Positions 27,119 to 36,575 of a stretch of DNA of 64,000 nucleotides are shown in pieces; positions within the stretch are counted from its first letter, which is position 1, and each line of letters opens with the position of its first letter. A program made the translations under genes and the position numbers. This stretch comes from CAVSJJ01 sp963771015 (GTDB lineage: Bacteria; Actinomycetota; Actinomycetes; Actinomycetales; Dermatophilaceae). The notes below the pieces were generated by a model that worked only from the letters and a program-made list of their open reading frames with translations, was not told where the DNA came from and searched no databases. The stretch is taken from the NCBI GenBank assembly GCA_963771015.1, contig CAVYRN010000005.1, forward strand, positions 62,001 through 126,000. The letters run 5' to 3'.

Positions 27119-27158
27119 ACTTTACAACATTCAGTGATTTCTGAAGACCATGTAGGCT
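27119..27158. promoter_or_regulatory. divergent promoters with inverted-repeat operator, regulator / ABC exporter
   Basis: Plus strand: TTCAGT (27130-27135), 17 nt, TAGGCT (27153-27158), then 7 nt to ATG 27166. Minus strand: -10 TAAAGT (27124-27119), 6 nt before ATG 27112. Between them the inverted repeat TTCAG-N6-CTGAA (27130-27145) covers the plus-strand -35 and lies in the -35 zone of the minus-strand promoter, a natural place for the regulator to bind. The segment is AT-rich compared with its surroundings. Confidence 0.6.
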
Positions 27159-27165
27159 GATCGGC

Positions 27166-28086
27166 ATGGCTGATGTCATCGTCACGTCCGCGCTGCGCAA
27201 GAGCTTCGGCCCGACCGTCGCCCTCGACGGGCTCGACCTGTCCGTACGCGAGGGCGAGATCCACGGCTTCCTCGGCCCCAACGGGGCAGGCAAGTCGACG
27301 ACGATCCGGGTCCTTCTCGGCCTGCTGAGATCCGACGGCGGGACCGCCACCATGCTCGGCGGCGATCCGTGGCACGACGCCACCGAGCTGCATCGCCAGG
27401 TCGCCTACGTCCCCGGCGACGTCGTCCTCTGGCCGAACCTCACCGGCGGCGAGGTCATCGACCTGCTCGCCCGGCTGCGCGGGGGCATCGACGAGCGCCG
27501 GCGCGACGCGCTGCTCCGGGCCTTCGAGCTCGACCCGACGAAGAAGGGCCGGTCCTACTCGAAGGGCAACCGGCAGAAGGTCTCGCTCATCGCCGCCCTG
27601 GCCTCCGACGCCCCACTCCTCCTCCTCGACGAGCCCACCGCCGGCCTCGACCCGCTCATGGAGAACATCTTCCAGGGCGAGCTCGCTCGGGTCCGCGAGC
27701 AGGGCCGGACGGTCCTGCTGTCGAGCCACATGCTGAGCGAGGTCGAGAAGGCCTGCGACCGGGTGAGCATCGTCCGGGGCGGCGTCATCGTCGACAGCGG
27801 CACGCTGACCGAGTTGCGCCACCTCACGCGCACAACCGTTCGCGCGACGATGACGTCGCCACCGACGGCGGCCGACCTCGCCGGGTGGCCGGGTGTCTAT
27901 GACACGGGGGTGAGCGGCAACGAGGTTCACCTCGCCGTCGACACCGAGGCCATCGGCGCCACGATCTCCCGGCTCGACGCCGGCGGCATCACCGCGCTCA
28001 CCGTGCAACCGCCCACCCTCGAGGAGCTGTTCCTCGAGCGCTACCACGAAGAGGTGCCGTCGGCACCGGTTCCGAGCGAGGCCTGA
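27166..28086 (+). CDS. ABC exporter ATP-binding protein
   Basis: 306-aa ATPase. Seen: Walker A GPNGAGKST near 40-48, Q-loop-like QVAYVPGDVVLWPNLTGGEV, signature region YSKGNRQKVSLIAAL (a K-G-N variant of LSGGQ, frequent in this subfamily), Walker B LLLLDEPTAGLDPLM and the switch histidine in LSSHMLSEVEKACDR. It precedes by 1 nt a large polytopic permease, forming a drug/antibiotic-type exporter. The divergent MarR-like gene is the likely regulator. The cargo is unknown. Confidence 0.92.
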   Translation: MADVIVTSALRKSFGPTVALDGLDLSVREGEIHGFLGPNGAGKSTTIRVLLGLLRSDGGTATMLGGDPWHDATELHRQVAYVPGDVVLWPNLTGGEVIDLLARLRGGIDERRRDALLRAFELDPTKKGRSYSKGNRQKVSLIAALASDAPLLLLDEPTAGLDPLMENIFQGELARVREQGRTVLLSSHMLSEVEKACDRVSIVRGGVIVDSGTLTELRHLTRTTVRATMTSPPTAADLAGWPGVYDTGVSGNEVHLAVDTEAIGATISRLDAGGITALTVQPPTLEELFLERYHEEVPSAPVPSEA

Positions 28087-28087
28087 C

Positions 28088-29725
28088 ATGACCGCAACCG
28101 CGGCACCCAGGACCGGTTCCTCCACCGTGCGGCGCGAGCTCGTCGGGACGATGGCGCTGGTCCGGCTCGCCTGGCGGCGCGACCGCATCCTCATCCCCGC
28201 GAGTGCGCTCGGCCTGACCATCCTCTCGGTCGGCTCGGCCAAGGCGACGCTCGAGCTCTTCCCCACGGCGACCTCGGTCCAGGTGGGGCTGGCCGACCTC
28301 TTCGCGAACCCGGCGATCTCGGCGCTCTACGGCCCGATCGCCGATCCGACACCCGACGCGATGGCCGTCATCAAGACGATCATGCTCGGCGCCGTCGGCC
28401 TCGGCATCCTCGCGTATGCCATCGTGCGCCGGCACACCCGGACCGAGGAGGAAGAGGGTCGCTTCGAGCTGCTCGGCTCCGGCGTCGTCGGACGCTGGGC
28501 GCCGTTGACGGCCGCCGTTCTCCTGTCCACCATCGCGGTCCTGGTCATCTCGGGCCTGACGAGCCTCGGGCTCGCGTCGCTCGGCATGGACCCGGTCGGG
28601 TCGCTCGCTGTCGGCGCCGCCTGGACGGTCTCCGGGCTGTTCATGATCGGCGTCACCGCCGTGGCCGCCCAGCTCACGGCGACCGCACGGGGCTGCGCCG
28701 GCATCTCCTTCGGGGTGCTCGCCGCGGCCTTCCTCGTCCGGGCCATGGGCGACACCGCGACGTCCGACGCGGGCAAGCGGCTGAGCTGGTTCTCCCCGCT
28801 CGGCTGGTCGATCAAGGTGGCCGCCTACGGCGCGAACCGGATCTGGCTCATCCTCCCGACGCTGGCGCTGGCCGGCGCCCTCGTGGCGGCGGCATACGCG
28901 CTTCTCGAGCGCCGGGACCTCGGTGCCGGGCTGCTCGCCGGACGGCCCGGCACGGCCCGCGCCGGTCGGCTGCTCGGCTCTCCGTGGGGGCTGTCGTGGC
29001 GACTCAACCGGCCCAGCGTCATCGGCTGGACGGTGCTGTCGGTCGTCCTGTCCGCCGTCCTCGGCAACCTCGTCAAGTCGATCGGCGATCTGACGTCCAA
29101 CCCCACGATCCAGCAGATGCTCCAGTCGCTCGGCGGCTCGGCCGGGACGCTCGAGGACATCTTCTTCTCGACCGAGCTGCGCTTCGCCGCGGCGGCCGCC
29201 ACGGCCGCGGGCATCTCGGCCGCGCTGCGGATGACCGCCGAGGAGCGGGCCACCCACGCCGAGGTCCTCCTCGCCACCCCCACTTCTCGATCCCGGTTCT
29301 TCACCTCGCACGCCGTCGCCGCGGCCCTGCTCTCCACCTGGATCATGGCGGTCATCGGCCTCGTCGCCGGCGTCGTCGGGCACGGGCTCGACGCCTCGGC
29401 CCCGGGGGCGGGCGAGCTCCTCGTGGCCGCCGTGGCGACGCTGCCGGCCGTGTGGCTCATCATCGGGTCGACGCTGCTGCTCCACGGGCTCGGGACCCGG
29501 TGGGCGCCGTTCGGGTGGGGGGTGCTCGCGGTGACCTTCCTGCTCGGCGAGTTCGGCCCCCTGATGAACCTGCCCCAGTGGATGATCGACCTCTCGCCGT
29601 ACGTCCATCTCTCGCAGCTGCCCGGCGGCTCGTTCGCCACGACTCCGTCGGTCGTCATGACGGCGCTGGCCGTGCTCGCGGTTATCGCCGGAGGGGCGCT
29701 GTTCCGCCACCGCGACATCGGCTAG
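28088..29725 (+). CDS. ABC exporter permease (polyketide-antibiotic-exporter type)
   Basis: 545-aa membrane protein with around twelve hydrophobic segments in two similar halves, of the family annotated as exporter of polyketide antibiotics (TnrB/tetronasin-resistance-like). Seen: a short cytoplasmic N-terminus, VRLAWRRDRILIPASALGLT, ADLFANPAISALYGPI, RHTRTEEEEGRFELLGSG, which is characteristic of this family, and a second copy-like region after residue 300 with RMTAEERATHAEVLLATP. It begins one base after the ATPase stop. The gene is followed by a 440-bp non-coding repeat region. Confidence 0.85.
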   Translation: MTATAAPRTGSSTVRRELVGTMALVRLAWRRDRILIPASALGLTILSVGSAKATLELFPTATSVQVGLADLFANPAISALYGPIADPTPDAMAVIKTIMLGAVGLGILAYAIVRRHTRTEEEEGRFELLGSGVVGRWAPLTAAVLLSTIAVLVISGLTSLGLASLGMDPVGSLAVGAAWTVSGLFMIGVTAVAAQLTATARGCAGISFGVLAAAFLVRAMGDTATSDAGKRLSWFSPLGWSIKVAAYGANRIWLILPTLALAGALVAAAYALLERRDLGAGLLAGRPGTARAGRLLGSPWGLSWRLNRPSVIGWTVLSVVLSAVLGNLVKSIGDLTSNPTIQQMLQSLGGSAGTLEDIFFSTELRFAAAAATAAGISAALRMTAEERATHAEVLLATPTSRSRFFTSHAVAAALLSTWIMAVIGLVAGVVGHGLDASAPGAGELLVAAVATLPAVWLIIGSTLLLHGLGTRWAPFGWGVLAVTFLLGEFGPLMNLPQWMIDLSPYVHLSQLPGGSFATTPSVVMTALAVLAVIAGGALFRHRDIG

Positions 29726-29756
29726 CCCCACCGCCCACCCTCCCGGCCCCTCCGGT

Positions 29757-30020
29757 CCGCCCCCGTGAGAGGAGGCAACACGCCGGTATGCCGCGCCCCG
29801 CCTCGGCATGTCTCCTCCCCCCAGCCACCGGGCCGCACGTCCCCCTCAGCCACCGGGCCGCACGTCCCCCCCAGCCACCGGGCCGCACGTCCCCTCGGCC
29901 ACCGGGCCGCACGTCCCCTCAGCCACCGGGCCGCACGTCCCCTCGGCCACCCGGCCCGCCCCCGTGAGGGGAGGCAACACGCCGGTATGCCGCGCCCCGC
30001 CTCGGCATGTCTCCTCCCCT
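29757..30020. repeat. intergenic array: 24-25-bp tandem repeat bracketed by 64-bp direct repeats
   Basis: The 29726-30164 gap between convergent genes holds no gene. A core of five units (29822-29846, 29847-29871, 29872-29895, 29896-29919, 29920-29943) reads CAGCCACCGGGCCGC then ACGTCCCC with small variations. It is flanked by two 64-bp copies (29757-29820 and 29956-30019) differing at one base; each contains GAGGCAACACGCCG, a GTATGCCG word and a partly complementary CGGCATGTCTCCTC, so each can fold. A related palindrome lies at 45146. Beyond 30020, up to manC, nothing further is visible. Confidence 0.85.
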
Positions 30021-30164
30021 CAAGCGCGGGTCAGCGAGAGGGGACGCGCCGGGCACACCGGACGGCCGGGCACACCGGACGGCACGGCACGCCCGTGGCC
30101 AGGCGCACCTGTATGGGTGCCCGCCTGTCTGCGGGGGTGTGGAGAACGACGGACCGCGCCGGAG

Positions 30165-31244
30165 TCAGACGAGGTCGGTCCGGCCACGCGCCTTGAGGGC
30201 GTCGACGACCGCCTTGACCTCCTGGGCGCGGTCCCGGGTCGTGACCAGGACGGCATCGCCGGTGTCGACGACGATGACGTCGTCCAGCCCCACGACCGCG
30301 ATGGCCCGGCCACCGGCCGGCACGACCAGGCCGGTGCTGTCGAGCGCGACGACGAGGTCGGGGTCGCCGAGGACGGCCGGACCCCGGTCCGGGCGCGGCA
30401 CGTGGGTCCAGAGGCTGGCGAAGTCCCCGAGATCGTCCCAACCGAACCCGCCCGGGACGACCGCGACCCGCCCTGCGTCCGCCGCCGGCTCGGCAACCGC
30501 ATGATCGATGGAGATGCGCCCGAGCCCGGGCCACAGCTCGGGCAGCCGGGCCGGGTCGGCGGCGATCTGCCGCAGCCCCGCCGCGAGCTCGGGATGCCAC
30601 GTGCCGAGCAGGTCGAGGAGGACGCCGGCCCGGCAGACGAACATGCCCGCGTTCCAGCGGTACTCCCCGGACTCGAGGTAGGCCGTGGCCGTCGCGATGT
30701 CGGGCTTCTCGACGAACCGGCCCACGCGCCGGGCGGTGGCGAAGCCGGAGATGGGGTCACCCATACGGATGTAGCCGAACCCCGTGGCAGGGGAGGTCGG
30801 CGCGATGCCGATGGTGGCGAGGTCCCCGCCCGCGGCCACCTCCACGGCCTCGCGGACGGCCTCGCCGAACGGCCCCTCGTCGGGGATGACGTGGTCGGCC
30901 GCGAACGACCCGACGACGGCATCCGGGTCATCGTGCTCGACCAGGGCAACGGCCAGGCCGATGGCGGCCATCGAGTCCCGCGGAGAGGGCTCGGCGATGA
31001 CCCGGTCCGGGGGTAGGTCAGGCAGCTGGGAGCGCACCGCGTCGGCGTGCGCGGCACCGGTGACGACGAGCACCCGCCCGTCCGCGAGCGGGCTCACCCG
31101 CCGCACCGTCGCCTGTAGCAGGCTCGACCCGGTGCCGGTGAGGTCGTGGAGGAACTTCGGCGAGGCCGCCCGGCTGAGCGGCCAGAGGCGGGTCCCCGCA
31201 CCCCCGGCGGGGATGACGGCCCAGAAGCCGGGGACGGCGGTCAT
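30165..31244 (-). CDS. manC: mannose-1-phosphate guanylyltransferase
   Basis: Makes GDP-mannose from mannose-1-phosphate and GTP for polysaccharide and glycoprotein synthesis. 359 aa, the short single-domain form without the C-terminal isomerase domain found in proteobacterial ManC. Seen: the nucleotide-binding GGAGTRLWPLSRAASPK at the N-terminus, SFAADHVI, GFGYIRMG, the sugar-binding FVEKP, and WNAGMFVCRA. ATG 31244 is seven nt downstream of a minus-strand -10 TACCCT (31257-31252), suggesting a leaderless message. In actinobacteria this gene is commonly near dacA and trpS, as here. Confidence 0.93.
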   Translation of the reverse strand: MTAVPGFWAVIPAGGAGTRLWPLSRAASPKFLHDLTGTGSSLLQATVRRVSPLADGRVLVVTGAAHADAVRSQLPDLPPDRVIAEPSPRDSMAAIGLAVALVEHDDPDAVVGSFAADHVIPDEGPFGEAVREAVEVAAGGDLATIGIAPTSPATGFGYIRMGDPISGFATARRVGRFVEKPDIATATAYLESGEYRWNAGMFVCRAGVLLDLLGTWHPELAAGLRQIAADPARLPELWPGLGRISIDHAVAEPAADAGRVAVVPGGFGWDDLGDFASLWTHVPRPDRGPAVLGDPDLVVALDSTGLVVPAGGRAIAVVGLDDVIVVDTGDAVLVTTRDRAQEVKAVVDALKARGRTDLV

Positions 31245-31251
31245 GCTCGCG

Positions 31252-31257
31252 AGGGTA
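31252..31257 (-). promoter_or_regulatory. leaderless -10 box of manC
   Basis: TACCCT on the minus strand, seven nt before the ATG at 31244; it fits TAnnnT. No clear -35. Confidence 0.45.
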
Positions 31258-31343
31258 CCGCTCCGGGTGGCCGGGGTCCGCGAGCGTGCGGCATCGATGA
31301 CGTACCGTTGCCGCGGTCGACCCGCCGAGCCGAGGAGGACGGT

Positions 31344-32594
31344 ATGCCGCGACGGCGCCGCCGGGCATGGCTCACCCTCGTCGTGGGGCCGCTGCTCGCC
31401 GTCGCGCTCCTGGCGCCGACGGCGGCCCGCGCCGCCCCGTCCCCGTCCCCCACGCTGCCCCGACCCACCGACGTCGTGGACCCGGTGCTCGCCGTCGGGG
31501 GACCCCGGCTGGCCGAGATGGGCGTCATCGTCGACCGCCCGTCCGGAGTGCCGGCCCCGCCGCGGGTCCGTGACGTCTCGTGGCTCATCGCCGACGCCGA
31601 CACCGGCGAGGTCCTCGCCGCCAAGGCGCCGCACGCCAGGCTCCTGCCGGCCAGCACGGCCAAGGTCCTCACGGCACTGACCCTGCTCCCGAAGATCCCA
31701 CCCACCCGCACCCATGTCGCGACGAGCGCCGAGGCACGCGCGGACGGGACCCGGGTGGGCCTCGCACCGGGGATGACCTACACCGCCCGCCAGCTCTTCC
31801 TCGCCCTGCTCATGGCCTCGGCCAACGACGCGGCCTACGCTCTCGCCGACCTCAACGGGGGCCGGGATGTCACGCTCGCCGAGATGAACGCCCTCGCCGC
31901 GAGCCTCGGGGCCCACGACACCTCCATCGGCGACCCCGCGGGGCTCGACGCTCCCGGCCAGACCTCGAGCGCCTACGACCTGGCCCTGCTCGGCCGCGCG
32001 GCCCTGCGCAACGCCGACTTCCGCCGGTACTCCACGCGCCGCACGGCGCGCTTCCCGCTGCGCCCGCCACCGTCGCCGAAGCCGGGGCAGCCGTCGCCGA
32101 CGTGGAGCGGACCGCACACCTACCAGGTCCAGAACCACAACCAGCTGCTGTGGACCTACGCCGGGACCATCGGGGTCAAGAACGGCTTCACCGAGGCCGC
32201 CCAGCGGACGAACATCGCGGCCGCCACCCGGAACGGGCACACCTACATCGTCACCGAGATGCACAGCATCGACTACGGCTGGACCGATCCGCCGAAGCTG
32301 CTGGACTGGGCGTTCCGGTACGGCGACCTCATCACCCCCGTCGGCCGGCTCGTCGACCCGGGCGAGGTCCCGGCGTCTCCGGCTACGTCGGCCTCGTCGG
32401 CCGCTGAGGACGCACCGGCCGGGGCGCCGGCGCTCGCGGCCCGAGGCGTCGGGACGCACGGCCCACTCCTCGCGGTCGACGTCCCCGGCGGGGCCGCCAC
32501 TGCGCTCGCCGATGTCGGCCTGGCCGCCGGCGGGGTGCTCGCGCTCCTCGGGATCGCCGTGACGCTGCGGTCGCGGCGGGCCCGGCACCGCTAG
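31344..32594 (+). CDS. D-alanyl-D-alanine carboxypeptidase (S11 family)
   Basis: Low-molecular-weight penicillin-binding protein that trims peptidoglycan stem peptides outside the membrane. 416 aa: Arg-rich signal peptide (1-30, ending AARA), S11 domain, a Pro/Ala-rich linker and a C-terminal membrane helix (about 388-405) with an RSRRARHR tail. Seen: STAK (Ser104, Lys107), the SxN motif S159-A-N161, and, in place of the usual KTG, K279-N280-G281 in GVKNGFT. The ATG lies inside a GTATGCCG word, with GAGGAGG just upstream. The KNG variant keeps the lysine and glycine, so activity is still likely. Confidence 0.9.
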   Translation: MPRRRRRAWLTLVVGPLLAVALLAPTAARAAPSPSPTLPRPTDVVDPVLAVGGPRLAEMGVIVDRPSGVPAPPRVRDVSWLIADADTGEVLAAKAPHARLLPASTAKVLTALTLLPKIPPTRTHVATSAEARADGTRVGLAPGMTYTARQLFLALLMASANDAAYALADLNGGRDVTLAEMNALAASLGAHDTSIGDPAGLDAPGQTSSAYDLALLGRAALRNADFRRYSTRRTARFPLRPPPSPKPGQPSPTWSGPHTYQVQNHNQLLWTYAGTIGVKNGFTEAAQRTNIAAATRNGHTYIVTEMHSIDYGWTDPPKLLDWAFRYGDLITPVGRLVDPGEVPASPATSASSAAEDAPAGAPALAARGVGTHGPLLAVDVPGGAATALADVGLAAGGVLALLGIAVTLRSRRARHR

Positions 32595-32681
32595 CGAGGG
32601 GCACCCGGCTCGGCGGCATGTCGCGTGACCCGGAGCGCCGGACCGGGAGCGCCGGACCGCGGCGGCGGAACGGTGCCCGGC

Positions 32682-33236
32682 CTAGTGGTGCAGCGAGGCG
32701 GCGCCGGCACGGCGGGGCACGGCATACCCGCTGAGCGGGAAGGTCCGCAGGATCCGCCACACCTCATCGGCGCCGTGCTCGTAGAGGTCGATGCCGGTCA
32801 CCTCGAAGTCGCAGCGGAAGTCGGCGAGCGCCGCATAGGCGATATCGAGGGCGGCGTCCTCGAGGTGGTGGGCGACCGTGACATGTGGGTGGTAGGTGAA
32901 CTCGATCTCGCGGACGAGGGGACCAGACCGGATCGCCGCCTCGAGCAGCTCGCACTCGGGGATGCCCCGGGACACCTGGACGAAGACGACCGGGCTGACC
33001 GGACGGAAGGTACCCGTCCCGGACAGCCGGATCGAGAACGGGGGTACCTCGCTGACGACGGCCTCGAGGTACTTCTCGAAGCCGGCCACCTCGGCGGGGC
33101 CGATCTCGGTCGGCGGCAGGAGGGTCACATGCGGCGGGATCGCCTCGGCCATCGGGTCACCGAAGTCGGCGCGATGGGCCTGCAGCGCCGGCCCGAACGG
33201 GTCGGGGACCGTGATGGCGACGCCATAGGTGCCCAT
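32682..33236 (-). CDS. 2'-5' RNA ligase / 2H phosphoesterase family protein
   Basis: 184-aa protein with two H-x-T motifs, H36-V-T38 in IPPHVTLLPP and H118-V-T120 in YHPHVTVAHH, the hallmark of 2H phosphoesterases (cyclic phosphodiesterase or RNA ligase). The remainder, including FSIRLSGTGTFRPVSPVVFV, fits the family fold. The biological substrate is not known. It lies 11 nt downstream of trpS on the same strand. A minus-strand -10 TAGGGT overlaps the trpS stop codon eight nt upstream of this ATG, so it may also have its own promoter. Confidence 0.85.
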   Translation of the reverse strand: MGTYGVAITVPDPFGPALQAHRADFGDPMAEAIPPHVTLLPPTEIGPAEVAGFEKYLEAVVSEVPPFSIRLSGTGTFRPVSPVVFVQVSRGIPECELLEAAIRSGPLVREIEFTYHPHVTVAHHLEDAALDIAYAALADFRCDFEVTGIDLYEHGADEVWRILRTFPLSGYAVPRRAGAASLHH

Positions 33237-33247
33237 GGGCCGCCACC

Positions 33248-34270
33248 CTACTTCACGGCCGGGAGCAGCCCCACGGCGTCGTAGATCCGAGCCCGGGTGG
33301 CCTTTGCCACCTCCGAGGCACGGGCCGCACCGTCGGCAAGGATCCGGTCGAGCTCGGCCGGGTCGTCGAGCAGCTCGGCCATCCGCTCCCGGAAGGGCGT
33401 GACCGCCTCGACGACGACGTCGGCCACCTCCTTCTTGAGGTCGCCGTAACCGCGGCCGGCGTAGCTCGCCTCCACGTCGGCGATCGGCAGGCCGGTCAGG
33501 ACGGAGTGGATGACGAGGAGGTTCGAGACCCCCGGCTTGACCTCGGGGGCGTACCGGATCTCGCCGTCGGTGTCGGTGACGGCGGAGCGGATCTTCTTGG
33601 CGATCCTGGCCGGGTCGTCGCTGAGCAGGATCAGGCCCTTCTCGCCCGAGGACGACCCGGACATCTTCGACGTCGGGTCCTGAAGGTCCATGATCTTCGC
33701 CGACTCCTTGAGGATGTACGGCTCGGGCACGGTGAGGACCGGGCCGAACCGCGCGTTCATCCGTTCCGCGAGGTCGCGGGTGATCTCGAGGTGCTGGCGC
33801 TGGTCCTCGCCGACGGGGACGTAGGCCGCGTCGTACATGAGGATGTCCGACGCCATGAGCACGGGGTAGGTGAACAGCCCGACGTTGGCGTTCTGCCCCT
33901 TGGCGACCTTGTCCTTGAACTGCGTCATCCGGTTCATCTCGCCCATCGCCGTCTGGCAGGCGAGCACCCAGCCGAGCTCGACGTGCTCGGGCACGTGGCT
34001 CTGGCAGAAGATCGCCGACCGCTTGGGGTCGACCCCGCCGGCGATGAACTGCGCGGCGGTGATCCGGGTCCGACGACGGAGCACCGCCGGGTCGGTCGGC
34101 ACCGTGAGGGCGTGGAGGTCGGCGACGAAGTAGTACGCGTCAAAGCCCTCCTGCAGGCCCACCCAGTTGACCAGCGCCCCGAGGTAGTTCCCGAGGTGGA
34201 GGCTGTCGGCGGTCGGCTGCATTCCGGAGAGGATCCGGGCCGGCGAGCCGGAGGTGGGCTGGGCAGACAT
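33248..34270 (-). CDS. trpS: tryptophanyl-tRNA synthetase
   Basis: Class I aminoacyl-tRNA synthetase charging tRNA-Trp; 340 aa. Seen: ARILSGMQPTADSLHLGNYLGA with the HIGH-type HLGN (26-29), the tryptophan pocket region, GEDQRQHLEITRDLAERMN, and the KMSKS-type loop SKMSGSSSG. ATG 34270 is preferred to ATG 34279 because CAGAAT, a -10-like box, lies seven nt upstream and overlaps the alternative. Gene order manC-dac-2H-trpS is the usual actinobacterial one. Confidence 0.95.
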   Translation of the reverse strand: MSAQPTSGSPARILSGMQPTADSLHLGNYLGALVNWVGLQEGFDAYYFVADLHALTVPTDPAVLRRRTRITAAQFIAGGVDPKRSAIFCQSHVPEHVELGWVLACQTAMGEMNRMTQFKDKVAKGQNANVGLFTYPVLMASDILMYDAAYVPVGEDQRQHLEITRDLAERMNARFGPVLTVPEPYILKESAKIMDLQDPTSKMSGSSSGEKGLILLSDDPARIAKKIRSAVTDTDGEIRYAPEVKPGVSNLLVIHSVLTGLPIADVEASYAGRGYGDLKKEVADVVVEAVTPFRERMAELLDDPAELDRILADGAARASEVAKATRARIYDAVGLLPAVK

Positions 34271-34468
34271 GGCGCCCATTCTGGCATCCCCCACGGGGCC
34301 GGTATGCCGGCCGGCACATCGCGTGGCCCTCCCCGTCGACGGCGGCGTCCACCGTGGCGCCCACCGTGGCGTCCGGCGTGGCCTCCGGCGTGGCGACCGG
34401 TGTGGCATCGATGACAGCCGGTGGTGTCGCGGTGGTCAGCGACGGCCAACCCGGCGAGGATGGACGGT

Positions 34469-35632
<1,164 letters not shown>

Positions 35633-35656
35633 CCTCACGTCCGGACCTCTCGCCTC

Positions 35657-35734
35657 ACCTCTGCTAGCAGAGGTTCGTCCAGTGAGCAGACGGCGGAAGC
35701 TCTGCTGAGTGGGCCAAGGTCTGCTAGCAGAGGT
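35657..35734. repeat. two copies of a CTGCTAGCAG palindrome between galK and xth
   Basis: ACCTCTGCTAGCAGAGGT (35657-35674) is a perfect 18-bp palindrome; AGGTCTGCTAGCAGAGGT (35717-35734) is a near copy 60 bp on, and a half-site CTCTGCTGAG lies between. The genes on both sides end here, so hairpin terminators for each strand are the simplest reading; a protein-binding site is an alternative. Confidence 0.6.
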
Positions 35735-35748
35735 TGGGGCACTCCCGG

Positions 35749-36552
35749 TCAGAGGGCGTAGTCGACGGTCACCGGCGCGTGGTCGCTCCAGCGCTGGGCG
35801 TATGCCGCGGCCCGGCCGACCTCGGCATGCACCGCCGTGGCGGCGAGGGGCGCCGTGGCCAGCTGGTAGTCGATCCGCCAGCCCGCGTCGTTGTCGAAGG
35901 CGTGGCCGCGCCAGGTCCACCACGTGTAGGGCCCGGGCCCCGGGCCGGCAAGCCGCCGGTGGACGTCGACGATGCCGAGGTCGTCGAACCAGTGGTCGAA
36001 GTGGGCCCGCTCCTGCGGGAGGAACCCGGCCTTGCCCCGGTTGCCCCTCCAGTTCTTCAGGTCCTCCTCGCGATGGGCGACGTTGAGGTCGCCGGTGAGG
36101 ACGGCATACGCCCCGGAGGCCGACCACGCGGCCAGCCGCTCCCCGATCGCGCCGAGGAACCGCTCCTTCTCCTCCTGCCGCGGCGTCCCCGCCTCGCCGG
36201 TGTGGACGTAGGCCGAGACGACGGTCACGACCCGCCCGTCGGGGGCCGGGATATCGACCTCGACCCACCGTCCCGATGACGCGAACTCCTCCGCGGGCAG
36301 ACCCACCCGCGGCTCGCTCGGCTCGGCCCGGCTGAGGACGGCCACCCCCGCCCGCCCCGCGGCCGACGCCGGCGCATGGGCCACGTGCCACTGCGCCAAG
36401 CCACCGACCGCGAGCGCCGTCCGCAGCTGGGCCGCGCTGGCCCGCACCTCCTGGAGGGTGATGACGTCGGCGTTCTGGGCGGCCAGCCAGGCCAGGCCAC
36501 CCCGGCGGACGGTGGCCCGGATCCCGTTGACGTTCGCGGTGATGAGACGCAC
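35749..36552 (-). CDS. xth: exodeoxyribonuclease III
   Basis: AP endonuclease/3'-5' exonuclease of base-excision repair, 267 aa. Seen: NVNGIRATVRRGG, LQEVRA with the metal-binding glutamate, LTGDLNVAHREEDLKN, the catalytic Asp-Asn pair, and WSDHAPVTVDY at the C-terminus with the active histidine. GTG 36552 is six nt after a minus-strand -10 TAGTGT and opens directly into the RLITANVNG strand. Divergent from the S10 peptidase with 24 nt between start codons. Confidence 0.93.
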   Translation of the reverse strand: MRLITANVNGIRATVRRGGLAWLAAQNADVITLQEVRASAAQLRTALAVGGLAQWHVAHAPASAAGRAGVAVLSRAEPSEPRVGLPAEEFASSGRWVEVDIPAPDGRVVTVVSAYVHTGEAGTPRQEEKERFLGAIGERLAAWSASGAYAVLTGDLNVAHREEDLKNWRGNRGKAGFLPQERAHFDHWFDDLGIVDVHRRLAGPGPGPYTWWTWRGHAFDNDAGWRIDYQLATAPLAATAVHAEVGRAAAYAQRWSDHAPVTVDYAL

Positions 36553-36558
36553 GGCGCA

Positions 36559-36568
36559 ACACTAGGGT
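36559..36568. promoter_or_regulatory. overlapping divergent -10 boxes, xth / S10 peptidase
   Basis: ACACTAGGGT contains TAGGGT on the plus strand (36563-36568, 7 nt before ATG 36576) and TAGTGT on the minus strand (36564-36559, 6 nt before GTG 36552). The hexamers share TA, and the geometry is identical to the SpoIIM/RDD site at 21558. Confidence 0.55.
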
Positions 36569-36575
36569 GGCGTCC

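Noticed and set aside
29822..29943. CRISPR array in the 24-bp tandem
   Set aside because: Units abut with no spacers and vary by single bases.
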